Assembly (NCBI GenBank): GCA_002298075.1 | Contig: DBLW01000207.1 | Location: 1 to 10,539 of the forward strand | Source of the DNA: Bacteroidales bacterium UBA714 | Lineage (GTDB): Bacteria; Bacteroidota; Bacteroidia; Bacteroidales; UBA932 | Direction of reading: 5' to 3' | Length of the DNA: 10,539 bases | Shown here: in pieces, positions 1-6,861 of the stretch | How positions within the stretch are numbered: the stretch's first letter is position 1 | Layout: every line of letters starts with the position of its first letter | Notes under the pieces: generated by a model | The model's input: only the letters and a program-made list of their open reading frames with translations | Database searches by the model: none | Told to the model about the DNA's origin: nothing | Translations under genes and position numbers: made by a program

Positions 1-725
1 ATGTCCGCCTCGTCAAGAGATGCAGCTACGGATGCAACGTCTGTCATTGCCGTATCCGCCTTATCCGCTATGCTTCCGATTTTCGTCGAGAGCGCTGCGA
101 GATTGTCAATAAACAGATTCATCTGCTCGGATTTGCCCTGTATGGATGACGATACCTTGCTTATGTCCTTCATTGTCCTCTCCAAATGGGCAAGGGTTGA
201 CGAAATGTTCTGCTGGTTTGTTTCGCAGAGCATGCGGTTGACTCCTGTTACGGTAACGCTGAGACTGTCGAGAGTGTTGCTGACTTTCCCGAGCAGCGGT
301 CCTATGCTTTCAGTAAGGCCTCCTATGAGGTCCGGTGCAGATGCCGGCTCAAGTGCATCCCCATCCTGGGCAAAAGTCTCCGCATTTCCGAGGTCAATCC
401 TGATTCCTTTGCCACCCATTATGTCAACGCTGTATATGGTCATCCGCGAATCGGAGGGAATGCGGAATTCCTTCAATATGGAGCATGTCACCTCGAAATC
501 ACCAGCTTCGCTGTCATATGTCACGGATGACACCTTGCCTGCCTTGTATCCCTTTATATATACGGGCGCGGAAGCCACAAGCCCTTCCACATTGCCGTAG
601 CGCGAGACAAGTTCCATCTCCCTGTCCAGTATGTCTTTTCCGCGGAGATAATTTATAACGAAGAATGCCCCGATGAGCACTGCAACGACAAAAACTCCGA
701 TTTTGAGTTCTTTTGTAATTTTCAT
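1..725 (-). CDS. MlaD/MCE-family lipid-transport substrate-binding protein (partial, C-terminus off the left edge)
   Basis: Reading leftward from the ATG at 725-723, 241 codons stay open to the window edge. Residues about 8-27 form one hydrophobic N-terminal membrane anchor. A single MCE (MlaD) domain follows at about residues 38-115, recognisable by the V-x-G-L-x-x-x-x-P-V-x-I-x-G-x-x-x-G-K-V pattern (residues 46-65) and the later MGGKGIRIDLG stretch (residues 103-113). From about residue 120 it becomes a Ser/Thr/Asp-rich helical region with repeated L-x-x-x-L and I-x-x-I spacing, as in the coiled-coil tails of this family. In known systems such proteins form hexameric rings on the inner membrane and carry phospholipids between the membranes with an MlaE/MlaF ABC transporter. 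No such transporter genes are in view. The gene starts 42 nt after the amidase stop on the same strand, so co-transcription is likely. The family call is firm; cargo and direction of transport are not known. Confidence 0.9.
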   Translation of the reverse strand, partial: MKITKELKIGVFVVAVLIGAFFVINYLRGKDILDREMELVSRYGNVEGLVASAPVYIKGYKAGKVSSVTYDSEAGDFEVTCSILKEFRIPSDSRMTIYSVDIMGGKGIRIDLGNAETFAQDGDALEPASAPDLIGGLTESIGPLLGKVSNTLDSLSVTVTGVNRMLCETNQQNISSTLAHLERTMKDISKVSSSIQGKSEQMNLFIDNLAALSTKIGSIADKADTAMTDVASVAASLDEAD

Positions 726-767
726 TGTTATATTTCTTTATTGATTCCTTATTTGAAAAATGCGCGG

Positions 768-1919
768 CTACGGCCTGCATACGGTCCCGTCTTCCACTTT
801 TACGACAAATGCTTCAGGGAATTTGGCTTTTACGGCTTTCAGTGCAGCTGATGCCTCCAGCTTTGTCCTGTAATTTCCCGACACATATTTATATATGTTG
901 CTTCCTGGCGCCCTTATGGCCTTGGCGTCGATACCCTTGAACGCCGGGTCTCCCTTTTTGAGCTGCCTTCCCAGGCCCATTATCTGGATTCCGTAATATG
1001 GCACTTCTGCAGCTTTTTCTTCCGTTATGGCAGAAGTCTCCGTATTGCTGCAATCCTGCACGGAGGTGCTTTCGGTTGCTCCAACAGAGGCGTCGCAGTG
1101 GGTTTTGTATGACCGGAAAGCCTTGAAAAGTCTTGAGGCCATCTCTTTCTGGCCGGCAGCCGATGCAAGGTAACGATATTCGGAAGGGTTGCTGATGAAT
1201 GCCAGTTCGATAAGGACAGCCGGCATCTGGGCTTCTACAAGCACTTGGAACACGTCCTGGTCAATTACCACAGGGCGCCTTGTGAGGGGCTTCTGTATGA
1301 GTTTGTCGACAACTTCTGACGCGAAAAGCAGGCTGCTCTCATAATATGCAGTCCATTGGAGCATGTGGCTTATATAGGATTCCGGAGAATTGACATCGAA
1401 GTCCGCATATTTTGCCTCATATCCGTCCTCAAGTACGATAACGCCGTTCTCCCGCTGTGCGACTGACATGTTTTTCTCGAAATAGTCAGTCTTGTTTTTG
1501 CCGTTCTTGGAATTCTTGCCGAGTATATGCACGGAAGTTCCGCATGCCGACTTGTTGCTGCTGCTGTTGCAGTGGACGGATATGAAAAGGTCCGCCTTGT
1601 TCCTTTTGGCTGTCATGGCCCTTTCGTGAAGTCCGATGAAAACGTCGCTGCTGCGTGTATAGACCACCTTTACATCCGGATATGCTTCCTTTATCATGTC
1701 GCCCAAAAGTTTTGAGACGGAGAGCACGATGTGCTTCTCATGTGTCTTTGAGGTCTGGCCCGGTGCACCGGGGTCCTTTCCTCCGTGCCCCGGGTCAATC
1801 ACCACGGTCTTAAGGCCGAGATTCTTTCCCGATGGCTGGCAGAGCGCTCTTTCCTGCCCCGCTGCAAGCACCAGAAGGAGAAGTGCTCCGGCACATATCG
1901 CAGTTTTTATATGGTTCAT
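768..1919 (-). CDS. N-acetylmuramoyl-L-alanine amidase (Amidase_3) with C-terminal SPOR-like domain
   Basis: A 383-residue secreted zinc amidase that cleaves the bond between N-acetylmuramic acid and the stem peptide in peptidoglycan. Residues 1 to about 27 are a Sec-type signal peptide (basic start, then LLLLVLAA). The Amidase_3 domain spans about residues 36-272. The expected zinc ligands are visible: H45 in IDPGHGG, E61, and H116 in SVHCN. The catalytic glutamate is E238 in LIELAFISNPSE. After a Ser/Thr/Glu-rich linker (about 275-305), residues 307-378 resemble a SPOR domain, which in other bacteria binds denuded septal glycan and so suggests a cell-division role. I chose the start at 1919 because an in-frame start at 2006 would add a 29-residue extension ahead of the signal peptide and would run through the promoter region. 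The gene lies directly upstream of the MCE gene and is divergent from lptD. Amidase identity is firm; SPOR is probable. Confidence 0.93.
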   Translation of the reverse strand: MNHIKTAICAGALLLLVLAAGQERALCQPSGKNLGLKTVVIDPGHGGKDPGAPGQTSKTHEKHIVLSVSKLLGDMIKEAYPDVKVVYTRSSDVFIGLHERAMTAKRNKADLFISVHCNSSSNKSACGTSVHILGKNSKNGKNKTDYFEKNMSVAQRENGVIVLEDGYEAKYADFDVNSPESYISHMLQWTAYYESSLLFASEVVDKLIQKPLTRRPVVIDQDVFQVLVEAQMPAVLIELAFISNPSEYRYLASAAGQKEMASRLFKAFRSYKTHCDASVGATESTSVQDCSNTETSAITEEKAAEVPYYGIQIMGLGRQLKKGDPAFKGIDAKAIRAPGSNIYKYVSGNYRTKLEASAALKAVKAKFPEAFVVKVEDGTVCRP

Positions 1920-1931
1920 TTTAAAGTCCAA

Positions 1932-1963
1932 TTTGGTTATGATTGAAATAAGTCTTAAATTTG
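1932..1963 (+). promoter_or_regulatory. lptD promoter (Bacteroidota -33/-7 type)
   Basis: TTTG at 1932-1935 and TAAATTTG at 1956-1963 match the Bacteroidota primary sigma consensus (TTTG and TAnnTTTG) at every defined position, with a 20-nt spacer. Transcription would start near 1968-1970, giving a leader of about 50 nt before the lptD ATG at 2020. The element lies inside the predicted leader of the divergent amidase gene. The match is seen directly; promoter activity is inferred. Confidence 0.7.
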
Positions 1964-1970
1964 CGTTTTG

Positions 1971-2002
1971 CAAAAATAGCAAAAACTTGCAAAAACCGGA
2001 AC
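1971..2002 (-). promoter_or_regulatory. Possible promoter of the amidase-MCE operon
   Basis: On the minus strand TATTTTTG (1978-1971) fits the TAnnTTTG -7 consensus. At the right distance only GTTC (2002-1999) is found as a -33 element, a two-of-four match to TTTG, so this promoter should be weaker than that of lptD. Its start would lie near 1965, about 45 nt before the amidase ATG. This also argues against translation starting at 2006. Confidence 0.4.
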
Positions 2003-2019
2003 ACATAGGATATTAATTA

Positions 2020-4788
2020 ATGTCTTCATATAATAAAGGTATATTCGGGAGATTGATGGAAAAATGGGGATTGGCAGTCGCTTTGCTGCTGGTTCTCAGC
2101 ACTTTTACATTGTCTTCGCAAGACGGGAGACGGACGCGCAGGCAGAGGCTTAGTGCGGCGAGGACGGAAATCCCGGCTGACAGTGCCTCAAAATCCATGG
2201 CGGGAGATTCCGCTGCTTTCTCTCATGCGCACGCGGATTCTTTGGCTGCCGCCACCGCGGATTCCCTTGACATGCTGAGCAAGAGTTCTCTTGACGAGCC
2301 TGCTTTCACGGCTGCGAAAGACTCTATAATCGAGGATTTCAGCAACGGACGCCGCCTCATATATTATTATGGTGATGTAAGCGTCACTTATGGCAACATG
2401 AAGCTCAGCGCGGATTATATGGAATATGACCTGCAGACACAGACCTTGTTTGCAAGAGGCACGAAAGACAGCACGGGGACCATAAAGGGGCAGCCCGTGA
2501 TGGAGCAAGGGGGCAAGTCATACACCATGGAGGAGGTGAGGTACAATTTTGAAACGCAGAAAGCAAGGATTACCAACATGGTAACCCAGGAGCAGGACGG
2601 AATACTCCACGGAAAGAACATCAAGATGATGCCGGACCGCTCGATAAACATAACGAAGGGCAAATATACCGTATGTGATTGTGAGCATCCGCATTATTAT
2701 CTGCATCTGAGTGCGGCGAAAGTGATGACCAAGCCTTCGCAGAAGACGGTGTTCGGCCCCGCCTGGCCTGTCATTGAGGATGTTCCGATTCCGATAGGGA
2801 TACCTTTCGGCTTTATTCCGAAGCGCCCTGACAGGGCAACGGGAATACTCTTCCCTACTTTCGGTGAGGAGGCGTCAAGGGGATTTTATCTCAGGGATCT
2901 GGGAATGTATTTTGTCATCGGCGACTATTTCGACATAGCGATGACCGGTGACATCTACACCCTCGGTTCCTGGGCTGTGGATCTGAATTCCCGCTACAAG
3001 GTAAATTACAAGTGCAACGGCGGCTTTTCCCTCACGTATTCAAATGACCAGAGAGGAGAAAAAGGCAGCACCGACTTCTTCCAGACCAGGAACTTCGGAG
3101 TGCAATGGAACCATACGCAGGATCCGAAGGCACGTCCTGGAACCAGCTTCAGCGCATCCGTGAATTTCTCCAGCCCTTCCAACAACCGCTATAACTCTTC
3201 ATCCATAAACGAGGCCCTCCAGAACCAGATAAGTTCTTCCATATCATATTCGAGAAACTGGAACGGCAAGATTAACCTTTCCGTCAACGCCCTGCATAAC
3301 CAGAACTCCAGGGACAGTTCATATACATTCACCCTTCCGAACATAACATTCTCTGTCAGCAGGTTCTATCCCTTCAAGCAGAAGAACAGAGTCGGCAAGG
3401 AGAAGTTCTATGAGAAATTCTCGCTCGGTTATAACACCACCCTGCAGAACAAGATAAGCTTCAAGGCTTCTGAATTCAACCAGCCGGGTTTCCTGGACAA
3501 GTTCCAGAATGGCATGAGCCATAATTTCCAGATTGGCCTGCCCAATTTCACCTTGTTCAAATATGTCAATGTCACGCCTTCGGTAAGCTATGGCATGAAC
3601 TGGTTCTTCCGCAGGACCGACAAGGAATATAATCCGGACACAGGACGCGTGGAAGACGTAAAAGGCAAGGCCTTCGGCACTTTCGGGGCTACGCACAATT
3701 ACTCCGGAAGCATAGCCATGAGCACAAGAATCTACGGACTCTTCAATTTCGGGAAACACCGCAAGCTGCAGGCCATAAGGCATGTTGTCTCACCGTCACT
3801 CAGTGCCAATTTCAGCCCCGAGAAAGGCACATATTTCAACGGATGGAGGACATTGACATACACTGACAAGAACGGTGACGTAAGGACACAGGACTACAAC
3901 ATCTACTCCGGGCAGCTCAATTCCGTACCGGGAAAAGGCAAGACCGCGGGGCTTAACTTCAGTCTCGGCAATAATTTCGAAGCGAAGGTACGTGACCTCA
4001 AGGACACGACAGGCACCGGGACAAAGAAAATAAAGCTCATCGACCAGCTGAATTTCTCGACAGGATATAATTTCCTTGCGGACTCTTGCCGAATGAACAA
4101 TGTGGGCGTGACAATGTCAACTTCCATTTTCGGAAAGCTCGGCATCAACGCCAACGCCAATTTCGACCCGTATGCCATCCTTGTGAACCAGAACAATCCT
4201 TCAGGACGTAAAATCAACCGCTTCGCGGTACAGGAGGGCCAGGGACTTCTGCGCCTTACCAATGCGAGCGTGTCACTGTCATACTCTCTCTCAGGAGAAG
4301 GGAAGATAAACGGGAATGACGGCACAAAACAGGCTGGAGGCAACCCCGCTGACCATTATACGAGGATTTATTATCATCCGGTAACCGGTGAATATATCCC
4401 TGGAGGATGGCTGTATTATATGAATCCGAACGTGCCTTGGTCCGTCAATTTCAACTATTCGTTTTCATACAGCAAGACCTATCAGTACTCCAACGGGCAG
4501 GTCATACAGAACAACAGATACACTCAGACTCTCGGGCTTAGCGGAAACGTGAAACTGACCCCGCGCCTGTCTTTGCAGATGAGCACGAACCTGGACATCA
4601 TGGCGTTCAGGCTCAGCAGCACGCAGCTTACGGCTACATATGACTTGCACTGCTTCAACATCAATGTGTCATGGATTCCTAACGGCAAGTGGGAGTCCTG
4701 GAGCTTCCGCATACAGGCGAATGCTGCGGCTTTGGCAGACCTTTTGCGCTTCCGCAAGAGCAGCAGCTTCTGGGACAACAATTTCTGA
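2020..4788 (+). CDS. lptD: LPS-assembly outer-membrane protein LptD
   Basis: A 922-residue protein, longer than E. coli LptD (784) but typical for Bacteroidota homologues. LptD with the lipoprotein LptE inserts lipopolysaccharide into the outer leaflet of the outer membrane. Residues 13-34 form a signal peptide (MEKW then a Leu/Val/Ala core). A Ser/Ala/Asp-rich linker runs to about residue 100. Residues about 103-245 are the periplasmic LptA/OstA-like beta-jellyroll, with YYYGDVSVTYGNMKLSADY and the characteristic CDCEHPHYYL (C219, D220, C221). From about residue 255 to the end is the beta-barrel, rich in alternating aromatic strands, starting after the GIPFGFIPKRPDRATGILFP segment. The chain ends in Phe, the usual beta-signal recognised by the BAM complex. 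ATG 2020 gives a 12-residue extension before the hydrophobic core; ATG 2056 (Met13) is an alternative start. It has its own promoter and is divergent from the amidase. No lptE is visible. Confidence 0.93.
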   Translation: MSSYNKGIFGRLMEKWGLAVALLLVLSTFTLSSQDGRRTRRQRLSAARTEIPADSASKSMAGDSAAFSHAHADSLAAATADSLDMLSKSSLDEPAFTAAKDSIIEDFSNGRRLIYYYGDVSVTYGNMKLSADYMEYDLQTQTLFARGTKDSTGTIKGQPVMEQGGKSYTMEEVRYNFETQKARITNMVTQEQDGILHGKNIKMMPDRSINITKGKYTVCDCEHPHYYLHLSAAKVMTKPSQKTVFGPAWPVIEDVPIPIGIPFGFIPKRPDRATGILFPTFGEEASRGFYLRDLGMYFVIGDYFDIAMTGDIYTLGSWAVDLNSRYKVNYKCNGGFSLTYSNDQRGEKGSTDFFQTRNFGVQWNHTQDPKARPGTSFSASVNFSSPSNNRYNSSSINEALQNQISSSISYSRNWNGKINLSVNALHNQNSRDSSYTFTLPNITFSVSRFYPFKQKNRVGKEKFYEKFSLGYNTTLQNKISFKASEFNQPGFLDKFQNGMSHNFQIGLPNFTLFKYVNVTPSVSYGMNWFFRRTDKEYNPDTGRVEDVKGKAFGTFGATHNYSGSIAMSTRIYGLFNFGKHRKLQAIRHVVSPSLSANFSPEKGTYFNGWRTLTYTDKNGDVRTQDYNIYSGQLNSVPGKGKTAGLNFSLGNNFEAKVRDLKDTTGTGTKKIKLIDQLNFSTGYNFLADSCRMNNVGVTMSTSIFGKLGINANANFDPYAILVNQNNPSGRKINRFAVQEGQGLLRLTNASVSLSYSLSGEGKINGNDGTKQAGGNPADHYTRIYYHPVTGEYIPGGWLYYMNPNVPWSVNFNYSFSYSKTYQYSNGQVIQNNRYTQTLGLSGNVKLTPRLSLQMSTNLDIMAFRLSSTQLTATYDLHCFNINVSWIPNGKWESWSFRIQANAAALADLLRFRKSSSFWDNNF

Positions 4789-4789
4789 T

Positions 4790-4824
4790 AAAATCGCGTC
4801 TGGGGTTGCATTTTGCGATTTTTT
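4790..4824 (+). terminator. Terminator-like hairpin after lptD
   Basis: The 8-bp arms AAAATCGC (4790-4797) and GCGATTTT (4815-4822) pair perfectly around a 17-nt loop, followed by two more T residues. The hairpin begins one base after the lptD stop. The stem is AT-rich and the loop long, so it is probably a moderate terminator. Its loop contains the predicted -33 element of the rho promoter. Confidence 0.5.
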
Positions 4825-4835
4825 CATTACCTTTG
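4805..4835 (+). promoter_or_regulatory. rho promoter (Bacteroidota -33/-7 type)
   Basis: TACCTTTG at 4828-4835 is a full match to the TAnnTTTG -7 consensus. GTTG at 4805-4808, 19 nt upstream, matches three of four bases of the -33 TTTG. A start near 4840-4842 would give a leader of about 95 nt. This suggests rho is transcribed on its own and not only by read-through from lptD. Confidence 0.6.
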
Positions 4836-4840
4836 TGTGT

Positions 4841-4936
4841 CCTGAAACTCTGCATGGAGTTTTCAATTCTTATAATTAATGGAATTTTCAATGGAATGGC
4901 TCGTTTCATTCCGCTCAAAATCTTTACAAATATTTT
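4841..4936 (+). promoter_or_regulatory. Structured 5' leader of rho
   Basis: The predicted untranslated leader holds two small hairpins. The first pairs AAACTC (4845-4850) with GAGTTT (4857-4862). The second pairs GGAATG (4893-4898) with CATTCC (4907-4912). TTTTCAAT is repeated at 4860-4867 and 4885-4892. No Shine-Dalgarno sequence precedes the rho ATG; the last 20 nt are AT-rich, as is usual in this phylum. A 34-codon hydrophobic reading frame starts at ATG 4854 and ends at 4958, overlapping the first 22 nt of rho in another frame. Leader control of rho is known in other bacteria; here it is only inferred from layout. Confidence 0.35.
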
Positions 4937-6787
4937 ATGCACAACATTTTCGATTTGAAAGAAATGGATACGGACAGGCTCCGTTCTCTTGCTTCTGAGC
5001 TCGATGTAAAAGGGTTCAAGAAAATGGAGAAGGACGATCTGGTTTATGCTATCCTTGACAAGGAGGCAGAACAGAACGCCAAGAATGCCGGGCCGGACAA
5101 GCCTGCAAAAAAAAGAGGACGTCCAAGAAAGATAGACAAGCTTGCTCAAGCGGAGCAGCCGAAAGATGCTGCGGCGCCTAAGGCAGAGCCTGAGGCTGCC
5201 CCACAGGCAGCAGCGGTTCAGGAAACCGCAGCGCCGCAGCCTAAGAAACGTGGCCGTAAACCGAAGAGTCTGATACAGGCTGAGACAGCGGAGAAGAAAC
5301 AGGATGAGGCAGCTGTGACGGCTCAGCAGGCAGAACAGCAGGTTGCGGCAGCAAGCCTTCCGGAGCAGCGTGAACAGCAGCAGACTGGGCAGCAGAAGCG
5401 TCAGAAGCGTACCAGGATAAACAATAATGCACCTCAGCAGCCTGCTGCGCCGGACCAGATTTCTGATGTCAACGAGAATGTGCAGAAAGAAGAGCTTGAG
5501 CATCATGACCAGCAGCAGAGGCCGTATCAGAATGAGTACAGGCAGCAGAATTATCAGAACAACAGGCGCAACGCACGCGATTACAACAACAAGAACGGCT
5601 ACCAGCAGCAGGGAGGCAATGAGCAGAACAGACAGCGCCAGACCGAACCGAAACTGGAATTTGAAGGCGTCGTTGAAGCGACGGGCGTTCTTGAAATAAT
5701 GCCGGACGGCTACGGTTTCCTCCGTTCGTCTGACTATAACTACCTCAATTCTCCGGACGACATCTATGTCTCGCAATATCAGATAAAGCAGCATGCCCTT
5801 AAGACCGGCGACACTGTGACCGGAGAAATCAAGCCGCCTAAGGAAGGCGACAAGTATTTCCCGCTCGTGCGCATCAAATATATCAACGGACGCACGCCGG
5901 AATTCATAAGGGACAGGATTCCTTTCGATTTTCTCACTCCTCTCTTCCCTGAGGAGAAATTCAACCTTCTCGGCAACGGGCACAACGACATGTCATGCAG
6001 AATCGTCGACATGTTCACACCGATAGGAAAAGGACAGCGCGGACTCATAGTGGCGCAGCCGAAGACCGGTAAGACAGTGCTCCTGAAATCCATCGCGAAT
6101 GCCATAGCTGACAACCATCCGGAAGTATATATGATAGTGCTCCTGATAGACGAGCGTCCTGAGGAGGTTACCGACATGGCCCGCAGTGTGAAAGCCGAGG
6201 TGGTCGCATCCACTTTCGACGAGCCGGCTGAACGCCACGTGAAGGTTGCAAATATGGTGCTTGAGAAGGCCAAGAGGATGGTTGAGTGCGGACACGACGT
6301 TGTCATTCTTCTTGATTCCATCACACGACTTGCCCGTGCATATAATACGGTGCAGCCGGCATCAGGAAAAGTCCTTTCCGGAGGTGTCGATGCCAATGCG
6401 CTTCACAAGCCTAAAAGGTTCTTCGGAGCCGCCAGGAACATTGAGAACGGAGGCTCGCTCACTATTCTCGCGACAGCCCTGACTGACACAGGCTCAAAGA
6501 TGGACGAGGTAATCTTCGAGGAGTTTAAGGGAACAGGAAACATGGAGCTGCAGCTTGACAGACGCCTGGCCAACAAGCGCATCTTCCCGGCAGTGGATGT
6601 AACTCTGTCAAGCACAAGGCGTGACGATTTGCTCTACTCCCCTGCCCTTGCAAACCGCATATGGATTATGCGCAAGTTCCTTGCAGACATGAACTGCATC
6701 GAGGCAATGGAGTTGCTGCAAAACCGCATGACCCGCTACGGCACCAATGAAGCCCTGCTCCAGAACATGGACAAGGAAGAAATGTAG
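4937..6787 (+). CDS. rho: Transcription termination factor Rho with long disordered insert
   Basis: A 616-residue hexameric RNA-dependent ATPase that pulls RNA and ends transcription; E. coli Rho has 419 residues. Residues 5-45 form the small helical Rho_N domain (DLKEMDTDRLRSLASELDV). Residues about 48-238 are a low-complexity insert. Its first half is Ala/Pro/Glu/Lys-rich and its second half Gln/Asn/Arg-rich, with basic motifs KKRGRPRK (58-65) and KKRGRKPK (103-110). Residues about 241-320 are the cold-shock-like RNA-binding domain, with DGYGFLR at 257-263. The ATPase follows: P-loop QPKTGKT (374-380), IDERPEEV with the expected catalytic Glu (404-411), Walker B VVILLD (455-460), and the SGGVDANALHKPKRFFGAARN (481-501) and DRRLANKRIFPA (541-552) segments. 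All core motifs are intact. The insert accounts for nearly all the extra length and is known in Bacteroides Rho, where the disordered region has been reported to drive phase separation needed for gut fitness. The gene has its own promoter and terminator. Confidence 0.97.
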   Translation: MHNIFDLKEMDTDRLRSLASELDVKGFKKMEKDDLVYAILDKEAEQNAKNAGPDKPAKKRGRPRKIDKLAQAEQPKDAAAPKAEPEAAPQAAAVQETAAPQPKKRGRKPKSLIQAETAEKKQDEAAVTAQQAEQQVAAASLPEQREQQQTGQQKRQKRTRINNNAPQQPAAPDQISDVNENVQKEELEHHDQQQRPYQNEYRQQNYQNNRRNARDYNNKNGYQQQGGNEQNRQRQTEPKLEFEGVVEATGVLEIMPDGYGFLRSSDYNYLNSPDDIYVSQYQIKQHALKTGDTVTGEIKPPKEGDKYFPLVRIKYINGRTPEFIRDRIPFDFLTPLFPEEKFNLLGNGHNDMSCRIVDMFTPIGKGQRGLIVAQPKTGKTVLLKSIANAIADNHPEVYMIVLLIDERPEEVTDMARSVKAEVVASTFDEPAERHVKVANMVLEKAKRMVECGHDVVILLDSITRLARAYNTVQPASGKVLSGGVDANALHKPKRFFGAARNIENGGSLTILATALTDTGSKMDEVIFEEFKGTGNMELQLDRRLANKRIFPAVDVTLSSTRRDDLLYSPALANRIWIMRKFLADMNCIEAMELLQNRMTRYGTNEALLQNMDKEEM

Positions 6788-6802
6788 CATAAGATATTAC
6801 GG

Positions 6803-6836
6803 AAAAGGACTGGCCATCGAGACCAGTCCTTTTTTT
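6803..6836 (+). terminator. Intrinsic terminator of rho
   Basis: An 11-bp perfect stem pairs AAAAGGACTGG (6803-6813) with CCAGTCCTTTT (6823-6833) around a 9-nt loop, followed by more T residues to 6836. It begins 15 nt after the rho stop. On the minus strand the same hairpin lies downstream of the converging lipoprotein gene, but its T run there is only four bases, so it may act in both directions with less strength leftward. Confidence 0.88.
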
Positions 6837-6861
6837 GTGTTTTTTGGGAATTCCGTTTGTA

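Noticed and set aside
1..600. 199-codon open frame on the plus strand
   Set aside because: It lies opposite the MCE protein, whose domain and membrane anchor are clear; the plus-strand product has no recognisable features.
1920..2006. Upstream start for the amidase at 2006
   Set aside because: It would put 29 extra residues ahead of a standard signal peptide and would overlap the predicted promoters; ATG 1919 is preferred.
5340..5640. CAG-rich repeats as a repeat array or CRISPR
   Set aside because: They are short in-frame codon runs in the Rho insert, with no regular repeat-spacer structure.
4679..5983. 434-codon open frame on the minus strand opposite the lptD end and the first half of rho
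   Set aside because: It is the antisense of the CAG/GCA-rich Rho insert, which reads as Leu/Arg-rich sequence without stops. It has no recognisable domain, crosses the lptD-rho intergenic region, and opposes two certain genes.
5779..6396. 205-codon minus-strand frame inside rho
   Set aside because: It is a shadow of the conserved Rho RNA-binding and ATPase region, with no plausible domain.
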